The notes: generated by a model from the letters alone, not told the origin. Positions 1 to 6,319 are shown, counted from the first letter of the stretch. The stretch: DNA of 7,990 bases from an uncultured Clostridia bacterium (GCA_934631055.1 CAKTXP010000105.1:1-7990), one strand, 5' to 3'. Program-made: numbers and translations.

Positions 1-5
1 GATGC

Positions 6-221
6 TCAATTGAGCTTCTTTTCTTTTTTGACCAGCGGCTTATAGCTGCCGTCCGCCTGTTCGACGCGCACGCGTTTAAGCGTCGCTTCCGTCTGTTCGC
101 GGAATTCCTTGATATACTGCGCGTGAAGCTCTTTACGCTCCTGTGCTTCCTCATCGGTCAAGCCGATTTCCTTCTTTTTCTTTGCCAGCTCGTTGATGCG
201 CAGGATCTTTTCGTGTTCCAT
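6..221 (-). CDS. DUF896 (YnzC-like) small protein
   Basis: This 71-residue, highly charged helical protein matches the DUF896/UPF0291 family typified by B. subtilis YnzC. The family hallmark is visible at the N-terminus: an INELAKKKKEIGLTDEE stretch followed by a helix rich in E, Q, K and R (LHAQYIKEFREQ) and a basic tail. Family members are soluble two-helix proteins of about 70-80 residues with no firmly established biochemical function, so none is claimed. The ATG at 219-221 has a GGAGG (232-236, minus strand) ten bases upstream. A nearer upstream ATG at 227-229 is out of frame. The gene lies 60 bases after the Nudix-like gene on the same strand and could be the last cistron of the nagB transcript, or be expressed separately. 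What lies downstream is outside the window. Confidence 0.9.
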   Translation of the reverse strand: MEHEKILRINELAKKKKEIGLTDEEAQERKELHAQYIKEFREQTEATLKRVRVEQADGSYKPLVKKEKKLN

Positions 222-281
222 CTTTTCATAACCTCCGGGATTTCAAATCGTCTGCAAGCATACCGCCTTTTGGCGCTTCTG

Positions 282-743
282 TCAATAGGGCGCGGGCTGA
301 CCGAGCCGCTCGATCTCCAGCCGCCGGTCAAAAAACTCGCCCGCCCACTTATGGAGCGCAAAGACCAGCGCGGGATTTTTGATCTGAGAAGCCAGCGGCA
401 GGCGGTCAAACGCCTGCGACTTGCTCTCTTCCCCGCCCTGCCATTCGCGGACATCCGCCGTATAGCAGTAGCCGCCGCTCTCCCTGCCGTCCTCGCCGGT
501 GATCGTATACGCGCACAGGATGGACACGTCGAACACCGCCTCGCCGATTGCTTCGCCCAGCGCGGCGCGCGCAGTCTCATCTCGGCTTTCGCCCCGAACG
601 AGCGCCTTTTCAGGCAGTTCCCAAAGCGCATTCAGCTCATCGCGATGCAGAATCAGCTTCTCGCCCTTTCTCGCAAGCACAAGCACGCGGTCAAGGCTGA
701 CGCGCCGCTTCTTTTCGCCAAGCGCATAGATCGTACATTGCAA
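282..743 (-). CDS. Nudix-fold protein with degenerate Nudix box, TTG start
   Basis: The 153-residue protein has the layout of a Nudix hydrolase domain: an N-terminal strand (RVLVLARKGEKLILHR), then WELPEKALVRGES at 41-53, a helix ETARAALGEAIG at 56-67, then strands and a C-terminal helix. In a catalytic Nudix box the helix reads RELxEExG. Here the R-E pair is replaced by A-A and only one of the two later glutamates remains (LGEAIG). The GG after the WELP-like motif is also missing. Metal-dependent pyrophosphohydrolase activity is therefore doubtful, and a binding or regulatory role is possible. The start is TTG at 741-743, with a clear AAGGAGG whose GGAGG core (753-757) sits nine bases upstream. 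The start lies 21 bases after the nagA stop, so it is probably co-transcribed with nagBA. The substrate cannot be told from sequence. Confidence 0.8.
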   Translation of the reverse strand: MQCTIYALGEKKRRVSLDRVLVLARKGEKLILHRDELNALWELPEKALVRGESRDETARAALGEAIGEAVFDVSILCAYTITGEDGRESGGYCYTADVREWQGGEESKSQAFDRLPLASQIKNPALVFALHKWAGEFFDRRLEIERLGQPAPY

Positions 744-764
744 AAGACGGTTCCTCCTTGAAAG

Positions 765-1877
765 TTACGCGATGACTCCCGCCAGGTTCCAATCCGCGTC
801 CATCAGCGTCAGCACGCCGCAGACGCCCGGCTGAATTCTGCCGTATTCCTTGGCACCGATGGAATCCGCCGGTGTGCTGGTCGCCATGGGGATGACGGTC
901 TCCGGCGCGATGTGCGCCAGCTTGATCATGTTGCGGACAGCGCGGTGCAGCACCAGCGTCGAACCGGCGATAACGCCGTCCGCCAGTCTGGCTTCGCCGT
1001 TTTTGACGAACACAGCCTGCCCGCCGAGGTCATACTGTCCGTCGCTCATGCCCGCCGCTTCCATCGAGTCGGAGATGAGCGCCATGCCCTTCGCGCCCTT
1101 GCAGAGCGCCGCAATGCGCAGCACATCCGGATGCAGATGCAGCCCGTCGGCGATGACCTGCACGATGATGCGGTCGTCCGCCAGTCCCGCGCCGGGAACG
1201 CCCGGCTTGCGGTGATGCAGCGGGCTTTGCGCGTTGAACAGGTGGGTGATCTGGGTCAAGCCCCTGTCTGCCGCGGCATGGACGTCCTCAGCGGTCGCGT
1301 CGGAATGCGCCGCGCAGGTCACGACGCCATGCTCCTTGAGATAGGCGACCATGTCCAGCGCGCCCGGCAGTTCCGGCGCAAGCGTCATCATCTTCACGCA
1401 GTCTACGCCGCGCGTCATGTTTTCATACGCCGCGATTGTCGGCAGGCACAGGCATTCTTCCAGCTGCGCCCCTTTGTATTTCGGGCAGAGGAAGGGGGCT
1501 TCCATATGAGCGCCCAGCACAGCCGCGCCATGCGCGCAGGGCTTGTCCTTCACCGCCTGAATGCCCAGCAGCGCGCGGTTCGTTTCCTCCGGATAAGCGC
1601 TCATCGTCGTCGGCACAAACGCCGCGACGCCGGTCTTTAATAGTCCCTCGCTCATCCGGCGGACATCCGCCTCGCCGCGCATGCAGTCCGCGCCCGCGTA
1701 GGCGTGGATATGGATATCGACAAAGCCCGGCAGGACGAACAGCCCTGCCGCGTCGCGGACTTCTTCGCCCGCTTTCGCGCCCAGCTCGCCGATCTCCGCA
1801 ATCTTTCCATTCTCAACGCGCACATCGGCGCGCACAAAACGACCGTCGATGAACGCTGTTCCGTTCTTAACCAGCAT
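765..1877 (-). CDS. nagA: N-acetylglucosamine-6-phosphate deacetylase
   Basis: NagA (370 residues, normal family length) removes acetate from GlcNAc-6-phosphate in the cytoplasm, giving glucosamine-6-phosphate for NagB or for cell-wall precursor synthesis. It is an amidohydrolase-superfamily TIM barrel. Visible landmarks are the first metal motif D54-I-H56-I-H58, the metal glutamate in AHMEAPF (E126), metal histidines H191 (AAHSDAT) and H212 (THLFNAQSPL), the substrate histidine region IADGLHLHP (H247), and the catalytic aspartate D270 in ALISDSMEAAG. Small variants are HMEAP where HLEGP is usual, and HIHAYAG where the glycine-rich HIHGxxG is usual; none removes a catalytic residue. The ATG at 1875-1877 lies three bases after the nagB stop, and its GAGGAG site (1884-1889) is made from the last nagB codons, which implies translational coupling. 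Identification is firm. Confidence 0.96.
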   Translation of the reverse strand: MLVKNGTAFIDGRFVRADVRVENGKIAEIGELGAKAGEEVRDAAGLFVLPGFVDIHIHAYAGADCMRGEADVRRMSEGLLKTGVAAFVPTTMSAYPEETNRALLGIQAVKDKPCAHGAAVLGAHMEAPFLCPKYKGAQLEECLCLPTIAAYENMTRGVDCVKMMTLAPELPGALDMVAYLKEHGVVTCAAHSDATAEDVHAAADRGLTQITHLFNAQSPLHHRKPGVPGAGLADDRIIVQVIADGLHLHPDVLRIAALCKGAKGMALISDSMEAAGMSDGQYDLGGQAVFVKNGEARLADGVIAGSTLVLHRAVRNMIKLAHIAPETVIPMATSTPADSIGAKEYGRIQPGVCGVLTLMDADWNLAGVIA

Positions 1878-1880
1878 GGT

Positions 1881-2606
1881 TTACTCCTCAAGCATCAGTC
1901 TGCCCGCCTCGCGGTCGGTCAGGATCACGCAGCAGGGATGCAGCTGCAAAATGGACGCCGGCACATGCGGGGTGATCGGGCCGCGGATGGTGTCATAGAC
2001 CGCCTGCGCCTTGTTCTCGCCCGTGGCGACCAGCACGACGCACCTCGCCGCCATGATGTTGCCAATGCCCATGGAGACCGCCTGACGCGGCACTTCGTCG
2101 GCGCTCTTGAAAAAGCGCGCGTTCGCTTCGATGGTGTTCGCTGTCAGCGTCACGACATGCGTGCCGTAGGTGAAATCCTCCGCAGGCTCATTGAAGCCGA
2201 TATGACCGTTGCGCCCGATGCCCAGCAGCTGAATGTCGATGCCGCCCGCGTCGTGGATCGCCTGGTCATACGCCTGAACATCTGCCGCCGCGTTGCCGCT
2301 GGGCAGATGGACGTTCTCCTTGCGCAGGTTGACCTTGCTGAACAGATGCTCCTGCATGAAGGCATGATAGCTCAGCGGGTTCTTATGGTCGATGCCCACA
2401 TATTCATCCAGGTTGAACGTACGAACGCGGTCAAAGTCGATGACGCCGCGGTCGTACCACTGAGTCAGCATTTCGTAAGCCGGAATCGGGGTTGAGCCGG
2501 TCGCCAGACCCAGCACGCTGTCGCCCTTGCGGGTGATCTGCGCCGCGATAAGGACGCCCGCGGCTTCGCAGGCTGCTCTCGCGTTCTCGTAGACATGGAA
2601 TTCCAT
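1881..2606 (-). CDS. nagB: Glucosamine-6-phosphate deaminase/isomerase
   Basis: NagB converts glucosamine-6-phosphate to fructose-6-phosphate plus ammonia, feeding amino sugars into glycolysis. The 241-residue length fits the short, non-allosteric Firmicutes form (B. subtilis type) rather than the longer E. coli hexamer. Motifs seen are the sugar-phosphate loop LGLATGSTP at 32-40, FNLDEY with catalytic D67 at 65-69, and GRNGHIGFNEP at 131-141 with ring-opening H135 and E140. N133 replaces the aspartate of the E. coli DGH motif, a substitution I believe is common in Firmicutes NagB. A TLTANTI segment follows at 153-159. The start ATG at 2604-2606 has a near-perfect AGGAGG site (2612-2617) about five bases upstream. 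It is the first gene of the operon, directly behind an extended -10 promoter. The GlcNAc-responsive GntR-type regulator and its operator were not identified. Confidence 0.97.
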   Translation of the reverse strand: MEFHVYENARAACEAAGVLIAAQITRKGDSVLGLATGSTPIPAYEMLTQWYDRGVIDFDRVRTFNLDEYVGIDHKNPLSYHAFMQEHLFSKVNLRKENVHLPSGNAAADVQAYDQAIHDAGGIDIQLLGIGRNGHIGFNEPAEDFTYGTHVVTLTANTIEANARFFKSADEVPRQAVSMGIGNIMAARCVVLVATGENKAQAVYDTIRGPITPHVPASILQLHPCCVILTDREAGRLMLEE

Positions 2607-2642
2607 GATGTACCTCCTAGATTGTCGAAATTTGCTGATTGC

Positions 2643-2651
2643 ATTATAACA
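2643..2651 (-). promoter_or_regulatory. Extended -10 promoter of nagB operon
   Basis: On the minus strand the sequence reads TGTTATAAT, a consensus TATAAT (2643-2648) preceded by the TGn of an extended -10 element. No good -35 hexamer sits 16-18 bases upstream (the best fit is AGGAAA-like), which is typical of extended -10 promoters. The predicted start is near 2636, giving a leader of roughly 30 bases with the nagB AGGAGG in it. The surrounding DNA is clearly AT-richer than the rest of the window. Confidence 0.75.
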
Positions 2652-2732
2652 CAGAATGAAAAAATTTCCTATGATAACCCAAAGAATTTCCGAATCAAAG
2701 ATGTTCTCATAATCCTGTGCTTTGCTTTAGGG

Positions 2733-3030
2733 GACGCGCTCCGCGGGCAAGGGGGGATAGGGGGATTTCGATTTCCCCCTCTTCCCCCCTTGACCCCTTC
2801 ACCCCTTAAAACGAGCAGGGACACCCTGCACCCGGGAACGGGGACTACGACCCGGACTAACCGCCCTGCGGGGCGCGTCCGGGGGAGACCTCATCCGTCG
2901 CCTAAAGACGCCACCTTCCCCAAAGGGGAAGACTGGGGGTCGAGTGGGCAGGACGACCTTCTGTCTGCTGCCCGAAGTTTGTGAGCAACAGAATTATGTC
3001 TTTCTCCCAGCTATCGCGAAGCGATAGCGT
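2733..3030. repeat. Intergenic cluster of short hairpins, no gene
   Basis: No convincing gene lies between nagB and the Hsp70-like gene. The stretch is a run of perfect or nearly perfect inverted repeats. They are CGCG-CTC-CGCG at 2735-2745; a G-rich/C-rich stem-loop at 2749-2791 with outer arms AAGGGGGGA and TCCCCCCTT and a second stem AGGGGGA/TCCCCCT inside; GCAGGG-ACA-CCCTGC at 2815-2829; a two-tier hairpin CCCGGAC/GTCCGGG enclosing CGCCC/GGGCG at 2851-2883; CTTCCCC-AAA-GGGGAAG at 2915-2931; GGGCAG/CTGCCC at 2946-2973; and GCTATCGC-GAA-GCGATAGC at 3010-3028. The piece CCTCATCCGTCG...CCTTCCCC resembles, from memory, a dispersed intergenic repeat of gut Clostridia. No T-run follows any of these stems, so they are not ordinary intrinsic terminators. 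Confidence 0.75.
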
Positions 3031-3090
3031 AGTCAGGGTGCAGGGAACAAGGTTCCCTGCCGGGAGTTTGAGGGCAGAGCCCTCAACGTT
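3031..3090 (-). repeat. Two-hairpin repeat element, copy A
   Basis: Read on the minus strand this copy starts just downstream of the Hsp70-like stop codon. Hairpin 1 is TTGAGGGC-TCT-GCCCTCAA (3068-3086), then a short CTCCCG-like linker, then hairpin 2 GCAGGGAAC-CTT-GTTCCCTGC (3040-3060). It is followed by CCTGAC and a stem containing TCGCTTCGCG (3010-3028). The same order of parts occurs in copies B (5971-6083) and C (7471-7586). The stems differ between copies by changes that keep pairing. It could act as a 3' end or mRNA-stability structure for the Hsp70 operon. Confidence 0.8.
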
Positions 3091-3099
3091 TTCCCCTCC

Positions 3100-5004
3100 T
3101 CACGCGCAGATCGACATCTCCGCGTCGCGCGCCATCTGCTCCATCTGGACACCCAGCGTCTGCGATAAGCTCTGGCACAGCCGCGCCGAGAATCCGCTCG
3201 ACGGGTCTGCAAGCGCCTGAATAATTGTGCGCTCGATGTCCTCCCGCTGGCGGGAAAGCCCTCGCCGCACGGCGTTGTCCGTGACCACCCGGCGCATCAG
3301 AACGGGGAGCTTCGCCTTGCGAAGCGCTTTCTCCATGCCGGATTTGCCCAGTATCGCAATCAATATGCCCGCCGACGCGCCCGCGACCATGCCTGCGGGA
3401 CCCGCGCTGACCAGAGCCATGCCGCCCCCGCCGCACAGCGTCGCGCCGACGACCGCCAAAACGACGCCCATCACGCCTGAAAAAATGTCCATGCCCATCA
3501 CGTCCATCAGCGACATCTTCACGCCGCCTACGCCAGCCTGAAGCCGCGCGCTCGTCAGGCTCATCTTTTCCGGCGGCACGCCGCAGCGGACGCACAGCGA
3601 CGTCAGTTCGCCCTCCAGCGTCTGCATCAGCTCGTCCAGCCATGCGCGCAGTTCGCCTTCCAGCCTGTCGCCCAGCGCGTCGCTTTCAAACGTCTTGGCG
3701 ATGCGCCGCTGAATGTCCTCGTCCAGCTCGTTGATCGTCGCGATGCCGCCTTTGCGCCAAAGCCCGATAGCTTCCAGCGTGCTTTCCTGCGCCATCTCAA
3801 ACAACGCGTGCGCAACCGGCTCATAGAGTTCATGCGCGCTTGCGTTCACCGCCATGGACAGCTTTTCGCCGTGCGCGATGGAGCCGACCTCCTGCCGAAA
3901 GACCTTCAGCCGTTCGTCCACGCGTCCCGCATACGCCAGCCCGCGCGCAATGGAGCATTCCGGCTCCGGACAGAGAACCAGCAGCGCGCCGTCGAACGCT
4001 TCCCTGCACGCCTGCTGGAAGAACGCCATCCGCGACGCGCCGCCCGTCAGGATGACCACCTGCGGCGGACAGGTTCTGCTGACCTCGACCGACGCATGCA
4101 GCGCGTCTTTCAGGCAGTCGATAAAGCTCCTGCCGCCCAGCGCCGAAAGGGGTTCCTGAATCATCTCGCGCACGCTCGCCCCGCCGATGCTCAATTCCAG
4201 CGCCAGCGGTTCGTCATAGCAGACCGTCAGTTGACGCCGCAGCGGCGCGTCCGCCCATTTCTCTTCGTCGAGGAAATAGCTCTCCTTGAGCCTGCGGGCT
4301 TCCAGCTCGCAATAGCTCTTCCACGCCGGACATTCCTCAAAGACCTCCGCCAGCGCTTTTCTGTCCGGAGACTGCGCCACGGCATGCGATAAGATCAGCT
4401 CGTCGATGAGCCCGCCGCCCAGATTGGTATCGCCGAAGAGCGAAACATTCTGCTGATGTCCGTCCACGATATAGGCAAAATCCGTCGTCGAAGAGCCGAT
4501 GTCGATGACCATCGCGCTCCTGCGCATCAGTTCCGGACTGACCCGCAGACCCCGCGCATGGCGCGCATAGAGGAACGCGGCGCGCGGTTCCGGAACAACG
4601 CTGACATTCGGAAAACCCGCGGATTCCAGCAGGGCGGCGTATTGCTCCCGCCGCCCCTCGCCCCAGCCGGCAGGACAGCCGACGACCGTCCGCGCCACCT
4701 CTGCCATCAGTGCGGGCTGTGTGCGCGTCAATTCGGCGACAACGCCCTGCGCAAACGCGCGCACGTCGCCCGCCGCCGCGGGATCGACCAGATAGCGCGA
4801 CTTAAAGCGCACCTTCGCTTCTGCCGCGCCGTCCATGACGCTGGCGGCTTCGCCGATCACGATGCGTCCGTTTTTTACGCCGACGGCGGAAAGCAGGCTC
4901 GTCTTGCCGCATAAGGGAAGGACGCGCGGTTCGACCGTCGAATCTTCGTCCAGAAGGGTCACGGCGCTTTCGCCGTCGCCCAAGTCAAAGCCTAATATCT
5001 TCAC
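3100..5004 (-). CDS. Divergent Hsp70-family ATPase with membrane-like C-terminal region
   Basis: The first ~360 of 634 residues form an Hsp70/actin-type nucleotide-binding domain. Visible are phosphate-1 GFDLGDGES (5-13), a connect-1-like stretch VVGCPAGWGEGRREQ (107-121) leading to PEPRAAFLYA (138-147), phosphate-2 MVIDIGSSTTDF (165-176), LGGGLIDELI (195-204), and the adenosine motif ILTGGASRM (318-326). Canonical DnaK instead has DLGTTNS, VPAYFNDSQRQ and NEPTAAALAYG. No DnaK-type beta-sandwich peptide-binding domain is recognisable after residue 365. A charged helical region runs to about 480, then a glycine-rich hydrophobic part with segments 511-523 and 529-552, then a basic helical tail. 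This layout resembles membrane-inserting paddles of dynamin-like proteins, but that is only an analogy. The start is GTG at 5002-5004, with its GGAGG formed by the last codons of the upstream gene and a three-base gap, so the two are translationally coupled. The ATPase family is sure; the role is unknown. Confidence 0.85.
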   Translation of the reverse strand: MKILGFDLGDGESAVTLLDEDSTVEPRVLPLCGKTSLLSAVGVKNGRIVIGEAASVMDGAAEAKVRFKSRYLVDPAAAGDVRAFAQGVVAELTRTQPALMAEVARTVVGCPAGWGEGRREQYAALLESAGFPNVSVVPEPRAAFLYARHARGLRVSPELMRRSAMVIDIGSSTTDFAYIVDGHQQNVSLFGDTNLGGGLIDELILSHAVAQSPDRKALAEVFEECPAWKSYCELEARRLKESYFLDEEKWADAPLRRQLTVCYDEPLALELSIGGASVREMIQEPLSALGGRSFIDCLKDALHASVEVSRTCPPQVVILTGGASRMAFFQQACREAFDGALLVLCPEPECSIARGLAYAGRVDERLKVFRQEVGSIAHGEKLSMAVNASAHELYEPVAHALFEMAQESTLEAIGLWRKGGIATINELDEDIQRRIAKTFESDALGDRLEGELRAWLDELMQTLEGELTSLCVRCGVPPEKMSLTSARLQAGVGGVKMSLMDVMGMDIFSGVMGVVLAVVGATLCGGGGMALVSAGPAGMVAGASAGILIAILGKSGMEKALRKAKLPVLMRRVVTDNAVRRGLSRQREDIERTIIQALADPSSGFSARLCQSLSQTLGVQMEQMARDAEMSICA

Positions 5005-5007
5005 GCC

Positions 5008-5856
5008 TCACACCTCCCCGACTGCGACCGCCGCAACGCCGCGGCGCACCAATTCTCCATCGCGCACCAATGCCGGACGCACCGTCCTCGCGCCGCTTCG
5101 CGCGGGCAATACGTCAAACAGCGCCGCATGCGCAGGGTCATAGAACACGCTCTCCACGCCGAGCATCCGCAGATACTGTTCCGCCTGATCCAAACTGCGG
5201 AGCGCCAGATCCTGCCGTCCGGAAGCGCGCGCCTCCATCATCGCGGAAAGCAGTTCGAGCATGGCGTCGTCCGCCGTGCCGGAAAGCCGCGCCACGCCGC
5301 GGTCTTCCTCCAAAAGAGCCAAATCCGCCGCGCACAGATCCGCCGCCTGGCAGATCTCGCCGACCTCGCGCACCATGCCGTCCGCGTCAAGGCGGACAGC
5401 CGCTTCCGCGCATGCGGTCTCCTTCGGCATATCCTCCCGATTCGAGCCGCCGCCCATAAGCATCAGCAGCGCGCCAAGCGCCTGCGCCAACGCGAACGTC
5501 ATCTTGCCCTCGATGGCTTCATAGATTGCCAGCGCCGCCAGAATGAGCGCGCCGACGCCCAATGCGCCGCGCTTCATCTTCTGCGTCTTATTCGGCTGCT
5601 GCGTCTGCTCCTGCCGGACGACCAGCTTTCCCTCCGCGCGCGCGGCGCGAAGGCAGTCCGGCATCCTTTTGGCAAGCGCCATGACCGCCTGCTGTCTCTG
5701 GCGGGCGAAGTCGTCCTGTTCGTCCTGCGCCAAGTCGCAGGCGATCTGTTCAAGCGTCATCGTTACAGCGGATATTGCCTGCGTCATATCCTGCGCGGCT
5801 TCAAGCTGCTCGCGCAGAGATTCTTTTCTGTTTTCAAAAGCGGCGACTGCGTTCAT
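5008..5856 (-). CDS. Putative membrane-anchored GrpE-like exchange factor paired with Hsp70
   Basis: I do not recognise a named family for the full 282 residues. The N-terminus (1-75) is a charged helix, likely coiled coil (NRKESLREQLEAAQ, QDEQDDFARQRQQAV). Two hydrophobic segments follow, 97-112 (GALGVGALILAALAIY) and 120-135, separated by a short EAIEGK turn, so they could form a membrane hairpin. The C-terminus, 222-280, reads like the GrpE beta domain. It has LRMLGVESVFYDPAHAAL, where GrpE has LxxxGVExI...FDPxxHEAV, then TVRPALVRDGELVRRGVAAV, where GrpE has VVEVLQKGYKLKDRVLRPAMV. GrpE releases ADP from DnaK, so a GrpE-like protein encoded next to an Hsp70 homologue makes sense. This is by-eye similarity and an inference. 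ATG 5854-5856 has a modest GGGGG site (5863-5867) six bases upstream and a good promoter at 5904-5932. It is the first gene of the operon. Confidence 0.75.
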   Translation of the reverse strand: MNAVAAFENRKESLREQLEAAQDMTQAISAVTMTLEQIACDLAQDEQDDFARQRQQAVMALAKRMPDCLRAARAEGKLVVRQEQTQQPNKTQKMKRGALGVGALILAALAIYEAIEGKMTFALAQALGALLMLMGGGSNREDMPKETACAEAAVRLDADGMVREVGEICQAADLCAADLALLEEDRGVARLSGTADDAMLELLSAMMEARASGRQDLALRSLDQAEQYLRMLGVESVFYDPAHAALFDVLPARSGARTVRPALVRDGELVRRGVAAVAVGEV

Positions 5857-5903
5857 ATGCGTCCCCCGTTTCGATTTTAATTTGGGTTTTTATGGATAGC
5901 TTC

Positions 5904-5932
5904 ATTGTACCCGCGCCGGCGGGCTTTGTCAA
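5904..5932 (-). promoter_or_regulatory. Sigma-A type promoter of the GrpE-like/Hsp70 operon
   Basis: On the minus strand a perfect TTGACA (5927-5932) is followed after exactly 17 bases by TACAAT (5904-5909). The expected start is near 5897, giving a leader of about 40 bases. This is the best promoter in the window. No CIRCE-like inverted repeat (TTAGCACTC...GAGTGCTAA) lies nearby, so HrcA heat-shock control is not suggested. Confidence 0.85.
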
Positions 5933-5962
5933 TTGACCGCGAAATATGGTATACTGTATACT
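5926..5962 (+). promoter_or_regulatory. Sigma-A type promoter(s) of the small membrane protein/RluA operon
   Basis: Two overlapping registers are possible: TTGTCA (5926-5931) with 18 bases to TATACT (5950-5955), which also carries the TGG of an extended -10, and TTGACC (5933-5938) with 18 bases to TATACT (5957-5962). Both drive rightward. The -35 boxes interlock with that of the leftward promoter. The transcript would begin near 5962-5970, immediately before repeat copy B, so the leader of about 150 bases contains that element. Confidence 0.7.
5928..5937. promoter_or_regulatory. 10-bp palindrome GTCAATTGAC shared by divergent promoters
   Basis: GTCAATTGAC is a perfect palindrome that contains parts of the -35 boxes of both divergent promoters. 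A protein bound here would block or couple both operons. It may equally be a by-product of two TTGAC boxes placed back to back. No regulator gene is in the window. Confidence 0.45.
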
Positions 5963-5970
5963 AAAGAGGG

Positions 5971-6083
5971 GACGATTGGGGCTTTGCCCCAAACCCCACA
6001 AGGGAACTGAGTTCCCTTGACCTTCCCCTTCGCTTCGCGGCGGTTTTAACAGGCTTGTAGAACGATGCGCATGCGCATCGTAT
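5971..6083 (+). repeat. Two-hairpin repeat element, copy B, in a 5' leader
   Basis: The parts are, in order, hairpin 1 TTGGGGC-TTT-GCCCCAA (5976-5992), linker ACCCC, hairpin 2 CAAGGGAAC-TGA-GTTCCCTTG (5999-6019), a TTCGCTTCGCGGCGGTTT block (6029-6046), and the 20-bp palindrome at 6062-6081. It matches copy C part for part with almost the same spacing. It sits between the promoter and the ATG of the small membrane protein, so it must be transcribed as leader RNA if that promoter is used. No riboswitch class was recognised. Confidence 0.85.
6062..6081. repeat. 20-bp perfect palindrome at end of copy B
   Basis: ACGATGCGCATGCGCATCGT is identical to its own reverse complement. The matching site in copy C (7565-7584) differs at two symmetric positions and is again perfectly palindromic. 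Confidence 0.9.
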
Positions 6084-6114
6084 ATGTGGTTCAATAAAGA
6101 AAGAGGGAATATCC

Positions 6115-6294
6115 ATGTGGGAAGAACTGGGCATCAGCAGCGGAACGGCACTTCTGATTCTAATCGTGCTGTATTTTGTCATCAAATGGGCAGTCAAGAA
6201 CGGAATTAAAGAAGCTTATCGGGATATCACTGCCGAAAAAAATGACCCTGAACTCAGCAGTGAAAACTCCGACTTCGACGAAATAAAGCCTTGA
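6115..6294 (+). CDS. Small single-pass membrane protein (59 aa)
   Basis: This short gene encodes MWEELGISSG, then a hydrophobic helix at about residues 11-27 (TALLILIVLYFVIKWAV), a basic/amphipathic stretch KNGIKEAYRDI, and an acidic tail (EKNDPELSSENSDFDEIKP). The charge pattern suggests a short N-terminus outside and a cytoplasmic C-terminus, with one transmembrane segment. The ATG at 6115-6117 has a GAGGG site eight bases upstream. From memory the IKWAVKNGIKEAYxDI part resembles short uncharacterised Firmicutes membrane proteins (possibly those grouped as DUF6019), but I cannot confirm this. It ends 25 bases before the pseudouridine synthase gene, so the two likely share a transcript. Function is unknown. 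Confidence 0.8.
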   Translation: MWEELGISSGTALLILIVLYFVIKWAVKNGIKEAYRDITAEKNDPELSSENSDFDEIKP

Positions 6295-6319
6295 CCATTT
6301 TCCATAAAGCGAGGTCTTT

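Noticed and set aside
123..761. Long plus-strand open frame of 212 codons opposite the DUF896 and Nudix-like genes
   Set aside because: Arginine/leucine-rich translation without family motifs and no ribosome binding site. It spans two recognisable minus-strand genes and the gap between them.
2595..2984. Plus-strand open frame of 129 codons in the nagB-Hsp70 gap
   Set aside because: The translation is low-complexity proline/glycine/arginine sequence built from hairpin repeats, and it starts inside nagB without a ribosome binding site.
2733..3090. Insertion sequence or transposon remnant
   Set aside because: No transposase fragment in any frame and no clear terminal inverted repeats with target duplication, only short palindromes.
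5857..5940. CIRCE/HrcA heat-shock operator upstream of the GrpE-like/Hsp70 operon
   Set aside because: No TTAGCACTC/GAGTGCTAA inverted repeat is present, and the operon is not the canonical hrcA-grpE-dnaK-dnaJ set.
5963..6114. Riboswitch or T-box in the leader of the small membrane protein
   Set aside because: The structure is explained by a dispersed repeat (copy B) also found at gene ends. No known aptamer motif or T-box sequence was seen.
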